64,000 bases of DNA from Undaria pinnatifida. Taxonomy: Eukaryota; Sar; Phaeophyceae; Laminariales; Alariaceae. The notes below the pieces were generated by a model. That model made no database searches. It saw nothing but the letters and a program-made list of their open reading frames with translations, and had not been told where the DNA came from. The position numbers and the translations under genes are program-made. Positions 32,397 through 47,300 of this stretch are shown here, one piece after another. The DNA is taken from assembly GCA_012845835.1 (NCBI GenBank), contig JABAKD010000020.1, forward strand, positions 3,234,936-3,298,935, given 5' to 3'. Every line of letters begins with the position of its first letter. Positions within the stretch are counted from its first letter, which is position 1.

Positions 32397-35300
32397 ATGG
32401 GTAGAACCCCGGCGGAGGGCGGAGGGAAGGTGGCGGGGGGTAGGGTCGGTAATAGAGCGGGGAGTAGAGTCGGCAGCCGCCACCTTTCGTCGCGAGGCGC
32501 CGGTGTTGGCCTGTCAAGCGCAACAGCCTCGCTGTGCACGTCAGACGACAAAACGCGCAGCATTTCTCGGTCGCTTCCCATCGCCAACAAGGCGTCCCAG
32601 CCGATGGCGAGCCTTGAGGACGGAGGCAACGCACGTCCGCCGCTGGATTTCATGAAGAGTCTCTTCAAGCCTTACAAAGTGAGTGAGCGTGCTCATGCGT
32701 TCGTTTATTATCCCGCATTCTGCTGTTTTCAAAGTTGCATTTTTGTCATACAGCTGTACAGAATGGACGACTGGACTGGTTGTGGCCTCCGTACGATACA
32801 CGTGAAGGGTGAAGAACCAGCACGAACGCTGGGTGTGCTAGTTGTCGATGGGTATACAGAACGCACTTGGGCAAGGGTCTAGACGTCCTTCGGTTTTGCT
32901 AGGTTCTTGAAGTACGTGACACATGCCCCATGGCACATATTTTACGAACTCCACCACAGCTGACGAAAACTGGAAGACTTTCCTGCGCACTCGGTGCTCA
33001 GGACGCAGCAGCCTACCACTGGTTCTGGTTGTTGTCGCTGCCGCCTGTTACTCGTACAGTAGTACGAGGTATACCTTGTGCCGTGTGAACAACAGCAGCT
33101 CTCGTCGTGGCAGTCTCTTGGCCGACTCCGGCCCGAAACGTTTCCGCACGTGGTATGTGTGAGTCTACAGGACACAGCCGACACGACAATTAACCGTGAA
33201 AACGTGAATACCCAGCAGCAGGGCTGTGCCGAAGAAAAAGACCAGGCACATGGGTGAACGGCGGTCCGAACATCAGTTCGACAATTGCCATGTGCTCTAG
33301 TACTCCAGTACCAGGTATTCTATTAGCTTTGTTTGACGAACGCCCCAGATCAACTCGCAGAAGCATTTCGCTCGGCGGGCTTCTGAGTAGTGAGTCGTTT
33401 GTCACAGACCGATGTCTACCGCCATCCTCCCCGCCAGGTGCACGTGCCTTGGTTTTTGTCATTCAGAGGGTTCAACGTTCCCACTTATCGCCGAAGCTAT
33501 TTTGTTAATCAAGTTTGACAGCTCTCGCTTTCTTTCGAGCTTTTGGCGGCGTAAAGGGATGCAGAAAAAGGGCACCACGTATGTATGAATTTTGGTTGAG
33601 TAAAGCGCACCACGGGGTGGCCGAACAAAAATACCTCCCAAGTACGAGCCTTAAACAGCAATACGCCTAACAGCAGATTACCAAACCGTGGTACAGACAT
33701 TACAAGAGTCGGGTACCAAATGTATCAGGTACTTGTTTGGACAAAGGTACTCCATCAATGTGCCGACAGGACAGAGGTACTCCATCAATCTGCCATTTGC
33801 AATCGTTTTATAGCCAATGCACTGCAGTAAGTTCGACCGTTTGGCGTAGTTGATTCGTATAAATGGATTTGCGGTCAATGGGGCCTCTCTTCTGCGACCA
33901 GCCAGACAAGCTCACCCAGAGTTACTACTCCCTCGTTGATTCCCTGGCTATCAAACGCGGCACCTCGTCGCAGAGAGTAGGTACCCCGGCAAGACTAACA
34001 CTGAAAACGAAACACCTGACGTTGTTGTCGGCGTTACACCTCGCTACCAACTATGGCCGGGCGAGATGGTCTGTTCTTCATCGAACCTCCTCCTTCGTGC
34101 TGTATGTAGAGTTGCGATATCGCCCAAGGACTGCACGACCCTTTCGCTCTCTATTCCTACAAGAACAAAAAACAAAAACATGAGACCTTTTCCCGAAACG
34201 GGACCACCCTGCTAGCACCCCCTCTTTCCTGAGTCCAGACTACCCTATCTAAAATGCTTTCGCATCTCTCTGTTTCTCTTTTTTCGCCGCCGACTTACCG
34301 CGAAGGGAGATTTGTTCGGCAACTCCGGAAAAGACAACACGCAAGGAATGTTGTACCTGAGTAGAATGGATCCCAGCAGGGACCCCAAGAAAACTCGGGC
34401 GGACACATCGGAGGAGCAAAAGCGTAGGTCTCTCGCTCAGCTAGGAGTGAAGGAAGGGGAGGACGTCGTGGCAGAGAAAGAGGTAATGTCACGTGTGTGG
34501 CTGGGCATAAGCTGCCAGGCCAGTAGCTGTAAATGCCGTGCGGGGGACGAGGTGTTCTTTAGACAAGGGTAGCTGACGTGCTATTTTGGGCAGGAAGCGA
34601 TGCCCTTTGTTATGTGCCGAAAGTAGCTGGACAGCAAAAAGGTGACGGAGTGCAACAACAGCACAGTAGAAACTTTAATCAGAGAAGTGTTGAGCGTTTT
34701 CTATATGGCAGGGAGGGGAAAGGTGCCGTTGAAGCTCTCCCAGGGGACGCGTGCTACAATAGAGGTGCACCGCTTTTTTTCTAATATACATATCCCTCTA
34801 TTTGGGAGCTTAAGACCTGTCCCAAAAACTGATATTTTGGACCGAAAATAAAACTGAAAATGTACCGAATGAAACATCCCACATGGCCTCCTAGGTACAC
34901 AACGACAACCATGCCAAAAAAATGTCCATTTACTTTTTTTTTTCCCCGACGATTTTGGGCCAAGGAGCCCCATCGTTCAGAAAACGTTTCAGACGAAAAA
35001 AGGGCTACCTCTGTCGTGGCATGAGTCCAGGGTGAGACGACAACACCACGACATCGCTTTGCTTGGAGCGATTTGATTTTGACAAGACTTTTCATATCTG
35101 CAGCAGCAGTACAGCCGGTTGTCTCCCTGCTGCTCTCGGCCACGGGACGCAATTTTATAAAGAAAAATCAAAGACGCCAGCCGTGAGTTCGACGAATTTA
35201 AGGTCAATACTCATCTTTGCAAGCTGCGTTTACATGCGGCACGGCACGTGAAGACCGCGCAGCCAGCCATGGTATTGGGCGCCCGCAATCGCCGACATGT

Positions 35301-38300
35301 TGCTTGCGGTGGTGTGTACAAGGCACAACGCGTCCAAGCTTTTTGTTCACTCCAAAAGATTTGTCTCCGAGGGTCATGTCTGTTGGCAAAATTTTGCCAT
35401 GAAACATGCTTCAAACCTCGCCTAGATGCTTTCATGGGATGGTCCACCTCAAAACCCCATAGTTAATACACGCTGTCCCTCTTCGAGATGTGGTTGTGGT
35501 TGGCTTTGAAAATAAAAAAACGGGGGTGTCCCAAGTATCACATTAAAAAAAAAAAAACTCTTCAAAACTTGACCGACAAAATAAGTGCGAGCCGCCGCGC
35601 AGGTAACCGAGCAAGTCACGCCGGCCAGCCTAGACTGTGGTTGTTTATAGCTTACATACCGGGAAGTTTGTTTCGTATGATCATGACATACACCTGGTAC
35701 ATGGGAATGTCTTGCTCTTCGCAGGCTCATCGTGCCGCAGGCGAGGAACGCCGACGGCGCCTGGCAATATCGCTGGCCACCCTGTCCAGCAAGCCCGAGA
35801 AACGCGCAGATGTAGTGGCTAACGGAGGGGTGGCGGCGCTCACGAAGCTTTCGAGGAGTGAAGAATCTAGGACGCGGAGTTCGTGCGCACAGGTATCGCT
35901 TCACCCCTTTTTGATGCCCCGCCGTCGTTTTTTTGCGACAAAACGCTTGGAATGAGACCAAAGCTACGTACGGTGGAGGGGAATCACTTTTCGGGCCATT
36001 TTTTTTTGCCGTGGCTCGGAGTCACTTCGTGCGAGTGACTCCCTCCTGTTCCTTCGCGGAGTCTTACTGCGGTAGCCCCCCCAGCTTTTCTTCAACAAAA
36101 TCGCCGGTTTCAAAACCAGCTCCCGGTCGTATCTCCTGAAATACGGTGTGTCTCTCGACACCCCGACGTCATCGATCGATAGCCCTTTGCACACGAGAAA
36201 ATATATGGATACTTTGGTTTCGATTGTATCCTTCCTTGTGTTTCGAGCAGCCATGAAACGTTCGTTAAAGGAAATCGCTGTTTTGGGGGGGGGTGCTATC
36301 GTAGAATCAGTTCGCGGTATTAACCTTTCGTGCTGCCTTAACTTTGCGACGTGAATCGGCAATGGAGTGGAGTGGTTAAGCCACGCGCCAAGAAAGCCGA
36401 CTGAAGTGTTTTGTCGACGGGGTACGGAGTCTCTCGTACGAGCGGCTCAAACTCGGTGGTTAAAAAAGGGGGTATTCCCCCCGAACGTGGCCCTGTTGCA
36501 GTGGCTAGAGGGCTATAGACACAGACGGGTTTGTTGCTCCTGCGTTAAACCTATTTGGGGCTTCAAGGGGGGGGGGGTCTTTTTTTAGTCGAACGAAAGC
36601 GATGGTTACGATATCGGCCAGACGCGAAGCAGCCCGAGCTGTTGAGGCAAGGTTGCATGGCACGGAGACATCCGACCCGCGTGTGTAAAGGGCAGCATGT
36701 CATCAATGAATAGAAATGTTTTTTATTAAAAAGAAAAAAAGAAAAAGCTATTTACAACTGCGAGATCGACTTTTTTTTTTGTTTTTTTCGTTGAACCTCG
36801 TCTCTGCCAGCAAGCTGACCTTGTGTGATACTCTGATCGCGCGTTGTCAAATTGCCGTACTTGTTGCGCGTTCCCGCTAGAACGCTGGTAAGGCCTCATC
36901 TGGCATACAGCACAGAGGTATTGGGTTTAGGTTAGATGGCTTGTTTCGAGGAAGGGTGTGCATGTCCTGCACCACAGCTTCAGTATAACAGCTGTCGAAC
37001 TTCGTATTTCCCCCGTCGTTTTTAAGCTGAGTTTGTTTTGGGGCCTTTTCTGAAGAGAGGGTCGAGGTAGTGCATATATCGCAAAATTTCAAAAAAAAAA
37101 ATAAAAGGATCATCTGCTGAGAGCGCCTAGCAGCGTGTGGGTAGGTACATTTCGACGCGAGCCGACGAGGGAACGAAATGCTGAAATCTTCTCGCGATAA
37201 AGACGAAGGCGTGTACCGTAGTGGGGACGGAGGGGGGGCGGGGGCGGCGCTGTGTGACCCCGTATCTGAGTTACTACTGGGAGGGAGGGCGAGAGTAGTG
37301 CAAGGATACTCAATGGGATGAAGAAAAAACATAATATATATATATAGATGGCAAAACTGAACACGCCCTACGGTGGAAGAGGCAAACATCACCGTTTTTT
37401 TTTTCTGAGGCACTTCCCTCACTCGAATAGTCCTGCGCAGCCTCACCCGATAAACCCGATCTTCATCTGCTGAAAGTGCAGCCCGGTGGAGAAATCCATA
37501 GTCTAATGGCCTAGCTCTACAAAAAATATACTTCGAAGTATATTTTTCTAAGAAGAATGACACGCCGACCTTTTTCGGCCACGAAAACGAAAACCTCGCC
37601 ATTCAGCAAACAGTACTATTGTTATATAGATATATACCCGCCGAGTGCGAACTCGTATAGATTTGTTGGGACTTTTTCTTTTTCTTGTGGACGAATTGAC
37701 TTGCGGAAAGCGCGAGAGCGTGAGTTAGCAACGCTCGATGAACAATCGACGAGCAGTGGGATTACTAAACCCTATATGCGCGATAAAAAGTTGAAGGCAA
37801 GAACCGGGGAGGAGAAGGGATGACACCTGTGACCACGGCTTGTCCAGAAGCTGGAAAGTGAAAGTGTGCAAAAAATATATATAGATATATAGATATAGAT
37901 ATCTCCGTCTTGGGGGACCGATCAATAGTGTGTTTCTGTGTTCAGACGTTCTTTTGCTGCAGTAAATGAGTTTGTTGGGGAGATTTGGTGCCGTAGAAAA
38001 CGCGAGTGATTTTTTTTTTGGTAGGAATCTTTTCGCATAAAACATTAAGTTATTTGAGTAGAATATTAACAGGGTGATTTTTTCGCTTTTTCTGTGATAA
38101 TACCATATTTATCTGTGCTGTACCTACGGTACACCGCGACACTCCATGTTCTGTAACTGTCAACTCGTGCCGTAACGAGGGCTAGGGTGAACAAAGTGCA
38201 GCCAGGGTTCAGGCACAGAAAGTGTGTCCGCTACCGATGCCGGTGCAAGCTGTTTTCCCCTGTGTGTTTCATTTAGGTTCCCGCCATGACGCTTCTGTGC

Positions 38301-41300
38301 ATTGCTACAGCCTTAGTGTTCCGTGTAGTCGCGTTGACCCGACCGCCGGTCGGTGGAGGCCGCGTTTCCCTCTCTAGCGGTTCGACCATTGCCGTGTTGT
38401 TTTGCCAGACATCGAGCTTATGTGCATAGTTCATACGTACAGCTTTGGTGTTGCGTGTAGTCGCAATGGCCCGAACTTCGGTCGGTGCGACCGCTTTTCC
38501 TCTCTAGTAACGATTCAAACGTTGTCAGTCATGTTGTCAGGTATATTATTGCTATGGAATATATATATATATGTATTTCGGCCTATTTTGAATACGTCGC
38601 GCTTTTCTTGAAGACGGCGCAGTCAAACATTAACGTTGACAGCAGATCCGCGTGGAAGCCAGCTAACGTGAGCACGCACAATTCGGCGCAAGTCGATGAG
38701 CGTTGGGAGTACCCCGTCCGTCCAATCATCGCACAGTCAAATACATAACACCGGGGACGACGGGGGCAGGTCAAGGGTGGGGAAGGTGGGCCTACCTTTG
38801 TGGTCAGCCATGAATTACACTGGAATGAGCGGGTGATCTCTGTTCAACAGTGGTGGCTTTTGCACTAGTTGTTGACCTAGACTCCCGCGTGCTTCCCCCA
38901 AACCACGAACTTCTCATTCGACAATCGAGCGTGTACTGTTTTTAATAATAAAAGTAAACAAACGCTGCGAAGCGCCTGCATGCGCTAGCCCAACAACACA
39001 ACCTAAGCGCACGGAACTCCGCTCTCCGTGCGTTACCTCTTGGTCCATGCGACGCACCCGGTGCAGGCCTTCAACAGCCTTGCCACGGAGAACGACTTGC
39101 GCCGGTGCATGATGGATCAGGGAGCCGCCTCAGCCATCATCGCCCTCGCCGCTTCCTCGCACAGCGCCAAACTCAGAAGCGAGTGTGTGGAAGCCCTGTG
39201 CAAGCTAGCCGTTTGGCCAGGAAGCGAGGCTCAAATTATCGCAGAGGTAGGATAAGATAGCTTTCGTATTATTTTAAAATCTGTGCTTGCCGTCATAGAG
39301 GCACTGTTGCACTTCGTTTCTGTTGCACGGGCGCCTCGGAGAGAAAAAAAACGTACAGCCTGATGACGAAAAGTATCCTCCAAGGTGGAAGCGAGATGGC
39401 TATTTTTGTGTCTGTCAGCACTCAGACTGTAATCCCCTGTGCGATTACAATGACGCTGCTGATGCGCGCTGTGCCTGAGACGCGGTTGCACAAATCCAAC
39501 ACCTGTGTGTTCGTTACACGAATTTTAAGGTCTACATGCGTTCCTGCTCGTGTAAAGTATCTAGGTACATGGTAATCACGCTGTGTTTAGGTGCTGTGTG
39601 AAGTCGTAGGACAAACGGCATCCTAAAGCGGAGTGGACATTCAAGTTTGGTCGTGGGGTTTGCTGCCAGTAATCGGCACGCTGGATGTGTCACCACCGCT
39701 ACGCGCACAACATGTCGTGGTTATCAAGACGAGCTGGCGTGGTCGTTAAAATTGGCACTTTGTGTTCCATCTCCGCGGCTCTAAGGTATCACTGCTTGCT
39801 GTGCTGCCATGCTAAGACACGAGGTACCCAAGCGCTGCCTATTCCATGCAACACCCTGAGAATATACTAACAACTTGCGTTCTTCCTGGCTCGAAAATGT
39901 TTTGTCGTCGCCATATCGAGAAACGTGAAATCGGTGACCACACAAGTGCACAAGATATTGCTTTCATTCGAACCTTTGAAAACGCAGTCGAACTCGCCAT
40001 CCCGAGAAGCGAGACAAAATTGGTGGGCACCGTTGCTACCCAGGACCCGATCCAACCCCCACCGATGATGCGTAGGCGGGCCCGGAAAAAAAAAAATCGA
40101 AGTTGCCGCTCCAATAATTCGATTTCATTCAATGTCCTTACCCTATCCCTCACTGCACCTTAGCCCTGATACATTGCCAGTCCCAATCCGAATAGCTACA
40201 CGGCGAACCTACATACCACGTCTCCGAGTTATGCGTCGGGAAGGCATGCATACCAGCGAATGCGACGGAGGGCCATTCCAAAGCGCGCGGCACGAGCGTG
40301 GAAAGCAAGAAGCAGGGTTTCTCACGGGGTCAATTCTCGCGGATCGTGTCGGTTTTGTGTTGGTCTGACCCGACCCGACCCGACCCGACCCGACCCGACC
40401 CGACCCGACCCGACCCGACCCGACCCGACCCGACCCGGGAGTTCGAAAAACTCCTGACCGGACCCCGTGAAATTTCCGAGCACCCCCTGATCCGACCGGA
40501 CTCTCGACCCGCGAGGCTTTGAATTCTTCCTGGCCAGTTGACCCTTTCCATCTCATGGAATGATCCTACAGTAGTCTAACTCCAAGTGTTTTTCCCCCTA
40601 TCGGGAGGGCAGTGCTCGGGAGGGCAGTGCTCGAAAGGTTCAAAGCCCTGGAAAAAAAACGACCCGGGCAAAATGCCGGTGCCGTGCGTACCAGACACAA
40701 ACCCTCTCCGCTACAAGAAGAGCAGCATGTCCGTGACAGAAAGCAACGACAAAAAGCAACGACATTCCACGATTGCCCCCCCTAAACACAGCGCTGCTAG
40801 ATACGAATTTGTCCATGTTGGTCCCACTTGCGCTCACAGACGCGCCCCCCCCCCCCCGCCCCCGCCCCCGCCCCCCCAACATATCTCCGGTTCCCGGAAA
40901 CCCGATGGGTGATCCTCATTAGGGAGGCGTTTCGTGTATTCTGGCCGTTCAGCGGGCGACTCCTTCTCTAGGAGAGGTGAGCACCTTTTTTTTAGACAAC
41001 TACAGTATACCACAAGTACCGCTGAACGCGCAGTAACTCCAACGGGTAGTGTATTTTAACAAGCAAAACATTGTTGGCACAAATTCTGTGATCAGATTTT
41101 TTCGGGAGCGAACACATCGCACGAGCGTACATGATGTGAAATAACGCTAGTAGTACCAGGACAACCGAAGCGAAATGGATGAGAGCGACATCAAATCAGG
41201 CTCTGTCGGGCTCTGTCGGAGCCGGCGGACCCGCCAGCCCCCTCCCTGTCTGGATACCCACCTGCGCGGTTTTGCGTGGCTGTATGTGCGTGTTGCTCGA

Positions 41301-44300
41301 CCAAGTAGCTCTTCTTTTTTCTTTCACACACCTTCCCGGTCTCTCGTGTGCGTGGTCAAATGCAGATCACAAGCGAAAACTGGGCGACTCCACCGATATG
41401 TATTATGTGCCAGCAAACACACCAGCCGTACGTAGGTGCTACGTGCCAAGGCTCAGCCATTTTTGGGGGAGAATTGTCTCCTGGACCAACCATCGCAGCA
41501 AGAAACGGACGAAAAATCTTGTTCATACCATACGGTAGTGGCCTTGCGTGGCAACCTTTTGCCGCTTGTTCAAAGCACAGCAAAATCAAGAGTCCCGAGT
41601 CGCGCCCTACGGAGTCGAGTACAAGCAGCTTGGCCACACGTCACCAACATGACCCTTCGAGAGGATCACAACACACACATGCCTTGCTTGGTCGTGGGCC
41701 GAATGGTCCTTTGGCAAAAAACTCAGGTGTGCCTCAAGACACTGATCAATTTGTCGTGCGTGTCGGGACCTTCGGACATCAAACCGGACGAGCTTAATGA
41801 CTCAGCCCTACAGGTGATAATCCCCGCTTTCGAGGAAACAAGGCGGGAGGGGACCGGGGGGGGGCGGGGGGGGGGGGGCTTGTTTGGAGGGGAGGGTGGT
41901 GCCCACCTCGTACCCACCTTCATCGCAGCGGAGGCATGCCTCAGTAGGGGGGCGGGGGGAGGGGAGGGACGTACTCATTTGTTACTTGCCTTAGTCATGT
42001 GGCCATTGACCACGCATCCCTTTCGAGACGGAGCACCGTTCCTACTCCTAATAGAGACACCTCCAACATTTGGGCGCTCATTACGCTTCTTCCACATATT
42101 ACATAGAAACTGTTCGCTTTTCCTATCCCCGTCCTGTTTCGCCGTTTGCGGCCACCATCTATCTCCTAGGATAGCGATCGTTTTCTCGCTTCTCTCTAGT
42201 CTACCAAACTCTTCTGTGTCACATACGTCTAATTTACTCATGTCCTCCTCCAACGCATCCGGCTTCTCCTTGTATATTTCACATTTTCCTACTATGTGAG
42301 TCCTACTCTCTGTTGTTGTGCCACACGGGCACATACTTGTAGCCACGTCCTCCTCCTCCCGACTACTGGTATATCTATTTCTTCTTTCTGGTAGGTCCAG
42401 GTCCCGAACACGAAATGGCAGTTTCAGCTTTTTCGCGTAGTCTATGGGCCGTGCAGGTGCGTTTTCATTCCAAGGTCTTCCCTCAACCCCCCGTATATCT
42501 CTAAGTGCTTCTCCTCTTTCACCTCATTTCTTTGCGCTAGCCTTTCCCTTTCTTCTATTCTTTTTTTTGCTTTTGTCTTGTACCCGCCAAACTTCTCTAG
42601 AGACAGCACCTCTTCTTGGTCTCCCTCTAAATCCTTCCATATTGTCTCGACTACGCTATCCCATCTTATTCCAGCTCGCCCTTCTGCTATTTTCTCCCAT
42701 ACATCCCTATCGACTATGGCTGGCAACCTCTTTTCTGACATATTCTTTACTTTATATTGCCATTTCAACTTTGTCACGTCTCTATTTTTTCAAGCGGGTA
42801 CATTCCTAGTTCTGCTCTTAATACTGTATTACTTGTCGTTCTTGAGCATTTTAGCATCCTTTTAGCTGCTGTCATCTGCAATATTTCCAGTTGTTTCACG
42901 AACTTCGCGTTCCCTTCCCATACTTCTCCGGCATACTTTAACTTTAGCACAATCACATTCATCAGAATAAATATTTTAATCCTCGTGTCAAGGAGCGGGT
43001 CTACTAGTATCGCATCCATCTTGCCTACTTGTGATTTACTCTTTTCTATTACTTTCGCTATGTGTGCATCCCAAGAGCAATCCTTTGAGATCTCCACGCC
43101 AATGTACGCATACCGGTCTACGATCGGTGGTTCATCTTCTCCCCACTTCCATTTGAAATTTACCGGATTCACCCAATCTTCGTTACATACAACTACTGCG
43201 CACTTTTTCACTTTCGCTGTCACTCTCCATTTCCCAGTGTACTCTAGTGCCTTCTCTATCTGTTTCTGCAGTCCTTCGGGTGTTCCTGATATCCCCACGA
43301 AATCATCAGTAGGGGGGGGAGGGGGGATAATTCGACTCAGAATTGTCTGACTGACGGTGGTCCGCAGTTAAAAAGCTATACACCCAATATCACTGCCAAT
43401 CCCGTTTTTCATTTTACCAGGCACATTATCGTTCGCTGCATATTCCTAGCGAGTACCTTTTCAGTGGTTTGTGGAGTGGGCGAGTACCTTTTTTCTCAAA
43501 AATGGGTGTCTTGGGGGAGAGGTGTGGAGCTCATCATCGAAAGAACCTGACAACAAATCAGGTACCCCATTTGCCGCGGAAGTACTCTGCAGCCGTTGCC
43601 GAAGCACATTCGTAGAGACTGATCAGTCACCGCCACACCCATCTGGGTATTCGTCGGCATCCAGTCTGGTCGTCTTCGGAGTAGGCTGCGGGGGCGAGCG
43701 AGCCGGCGGGTAACCGAAGGTTCGTGTGTGGTGGGTGTTCGGCAAAGAGTCTTGGTGCATGAAGGGGTGGGGAGGTCCTTCATTCGCAGGATATATCCTC
43801 CTAGCGGACTGTCGCTGGTGGAGGGAGAGCGTGTTCGGCATTGTTCGATTTCTCCAAGCTCAGCCTTCACCGCAAATGATAGCGGTCCCATGCGATTACA
43901 TTGTGCGCCAAGTATTCCCGCGAGGGTGGGGCGTGTGATAGGACTGGGCGGCGTGACGACCCTCTCATTTTCTGCAGAAGATGGTAAAAATTGGATTCAG
44001 CTAGCTAGTCCTCGGACATCGGCAGTCCGCGTTTTGGGAACGCGCCGGTGTGGCCTGGCACAATTCGCGGCAATCCGTGCATATTTTACTATTGTACGGC
44101 GGTGCAGCTAAGTTTTTACCTCTCGATTAAATTTTTGATCAGTTGGACCAGATGGAGAGGGGGACGAATGTTTTTACGGCGACCCTTTGCCATGGTCGTT
44201 GGTGTTTACCCATGTGAGATCACGTTGTGGTGGAATTGGTTGATCGGCAACCCTTACCCTTCACATTTCATTACAGCGGAGCAAACTCACTGAGTGAGAG

Positions 44301-47300
44301 TGGGCGGAAAAAGAAAAGAAAAGACAATCACAATGAATTAATCGATCGATCGGTGTGCTCGATCGATGGACTGGACTGATTTCCGCCGGCCACATACGTA
44401 TTCGCCGTGCATGCCGTTCCCCTCTCCCAGCTTGCCGCAACGGTGGAGGAAGACGAATCTCTTGAGCTTCTGGTGATGCAGCTGCTGTGCAATCTTTCGA
44501 GCTTCAAGAACAACCAGCAGAAGCTAGGTGAGTGACCACGCCGAGAACGGTCACGGTACCGTATGCTGAAAAAAAGCGGGAGGAAGTGCTGGTTTTATAT
44601 CACCACCCGCTAGAGCACTCAGTCGTAGGAAAAGCAGGAGGAAGTGCTGGTTTTATAGCACCATCCACTAGACCACTCAGTCGTAGGAAAAACAGGAGCA
44701 TATGCTGGTTTTATAGCACCATCCGCTAGTCCACTTAGTCGCTGTTACTCAGTGGTCTAGTGGATAGCGCTATATGTAACACACACAGCGGCAAGGAGGG
44801 GTCCCCGGAGATCCATGCTGTGATGTGATTGGTGCTACGAGCTCCAAAGCATATATGTTTTGTGAATCATATAGCACTAGATTACTCAGTGACTGTGAGT
44901 GCAGTGGATGAACTGTGAGTGCAGTGGATGAACTGTGAGTGCAGTGGATGAACTGTGAGTGCAATGGATGAGTGGTCTAGCGGGTAGTCTCAAGTACCCA
45001 ATAGGAACTTTCCTCGGGTTACCCCGGAAGTTGCCTTTCGCTGTGAGCCTGGTGGGAATGACAACATCGACGTGGTAGGAGCTCGAGTGTGCGCCGACTT
45101 TGCAGCAGTCTCTGATCGTTTGCGATGAGCATTGCGTGGTGGAAGCTCGGGGAAGAAACCGAGTCGGCTCACTCAGCACTGTTCTTCTGATAACACGGGT
45201 ATCGTGAAGTCCTTGTTGCTGCCGTGGTTATCGAGTACCACCGTTTTCAAAATTCTAGTGTGGCAAAAACATTTAATCATGCCGTTTTCGGTTCAATCTA
45301 CGGTCACCGGTAACGCTCTGTCTGAAGGTACCTGCCCCCCCAGGCGCGACCCCCCTAAGGCTCTTGATAGATATAGAAAGAGTAACGAAACTCCAAAACA
45401 TTGGGATGGCATTCAAGCGCTTAGACTGGCAACACTTTATGGGCGCTGCCAACCGTTCCGTCCTACTGCTGTACGACGTCCTTCTGCACCAACAATCGCG
45501 TGAATGTCCGGTGTTAATCTCTCCCACCACGATAACCCGCTAAATATCCCAGTTGAGGACGGCGCTATCCGGATCGTCGCCCGTGCTGCCCAGCGATCGG
45601 CTTCCGTGGACGTGGTCCGTCTCTGCGCCAGCACGCTCTGTAATTTCGCGGGGGAAGGGCGGGCTAGACCGAAAATGTCAGACAGCCGGACGTCACAGGT
45701 AATGAAAGCTGCACACGGCGCAAGGATGTTGTTTTGTGTACGGAACGCAGAGTGGAGACAGCGAGCGAGCGTTCCCGGTATAGCATAAAGGCAGTAGAGC
45801 TCTCCCTACCCCTCACCCTCTCTCTCTGCCTCTCTCTCTCTCTCTCGCTCCCCTCCTCTCTTTCGCTCTCTCTCTCACTATGGGGGGATGATCAGTCGAA
45901 TTGACTGCTCTTTTAACGCCACTCGCGCGCTTTTAGGGACGCCGTGCCCCTCGATCACGAGGCCAGAAAGCACCCCGCAAACGCGTTACATTATATCGCA
46001 CTACAATGGAAAACGAGACAGGGTAAGGTCAGGCGACACCTTCCTCACTGCTAGCGCCTACCCTACACCTGCCTCTCTACTTTTTGTCCCTGCGCACTCC
46101 CGAGTTTGGACCACCGTTTCGCACACATCACGCGCTGCATCCCACAGGCGCGCGCTTTTCACACCATCACCTCGAGCTTCGACCGACATGAAACTAATTA
46201 CCACCATCCCTGCCCCCGCCCCCCCGCCCCCCCGCGCCCACCGCTTCACGTGTGCTCTGCTCGCGCACTCGTTCCTTGTACTCTTCTTGGCAGGCTTTGC
46301 TCGACCTCACCAAGCATGAAGATCTAGGCGTGCGGCGGGAGGTGGCGCACACGGTGGCGCGGCTGGCGGCGGACGCTAGCTGCCGAGAAAAGATTCTGCA
46401 GTACGGCATAATTTCCACCCTGGTGACAATGAGCAAGGTTGACGACGTCGACACCGCCACCGGCCGGCGAGTGCAACCTCTGACGTCCTGCGAAAATCGC
46501 TCGTTTCGCTTCGATTCGGATCGAATCGCATCTCATTGCGTCGATTTGATTCACGTTTTGGGGTTTTTCGCCATGTTTCACGGCCGCTGGGTCGTGAATT
46601 TTTTGGCTCGATCCGCTGTTGAGTCTGCTGGTACCTCGCCGCACGTACCGTTTTGGGCAGCTGCTTACCCGCAGTGCTGTGGTCTATCGCTTGGCGGGAT
46701 AGAGACTTGCGCGATACATGGTGATTTTGAAAACCGCCCCGCTGCTTGCCATCACGAAACGGTGCTCTGAGTGCCTGTGCGGTTCTCCATCGGCGGGTAT
46801 TATATCGTATGCAGGATCTTGTAGTGGCATTTTCTGCCTGTTCGTGGTCCGCCCGTGTGTGCCGTGCTTTCTTTGGGCTCCTTTCGCGCGTTCTTTTGCC
46901 GTCGATGACTGAAACAAATGAAACCAAACAGGCCTACTACTACTATTGTGAGGGTCGGCGAACAAGTGCATTTGTGATGACTCTATTGATAGTCCAGGGC
47001 TCGCTCGCCCTTCCGAAAAATTTTACGTGATATAGAAAGACGTCAGGGTTTGGCTGACGTTTTAGTGCGGAAAATATCACACAGCAATTAAAAAACGCCC
47101 TGGAACACTCGATTTTTTCTACAGCTGGACCCGCGTGTCTAACTCGCATGACATACCTGTAGCTTGGATAAATGATTCGTTTTAGGTTCCATGTAATGAG
47201 TATGCGTCCCGGGCTCGCTTACGTGTATCATGTGCATCCTACAGGCGGCGATATCAGTAGGCGTCAAATATCAGCGCCTAACGCGGCTCTCCACCGCAGT

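Noticed and set aside
41975..42299. Plus-strand frames across the LINE (up to 287 codons)
   Set aside because: They are antisense to a recognisable reverse transcriptase remnant on the minus strand.
43935..43985. Possible small ARM exon containing GLGGVTTL
   Set aside because: No acceptor or donor in the required phase next to it; the resemblance is probably chance.
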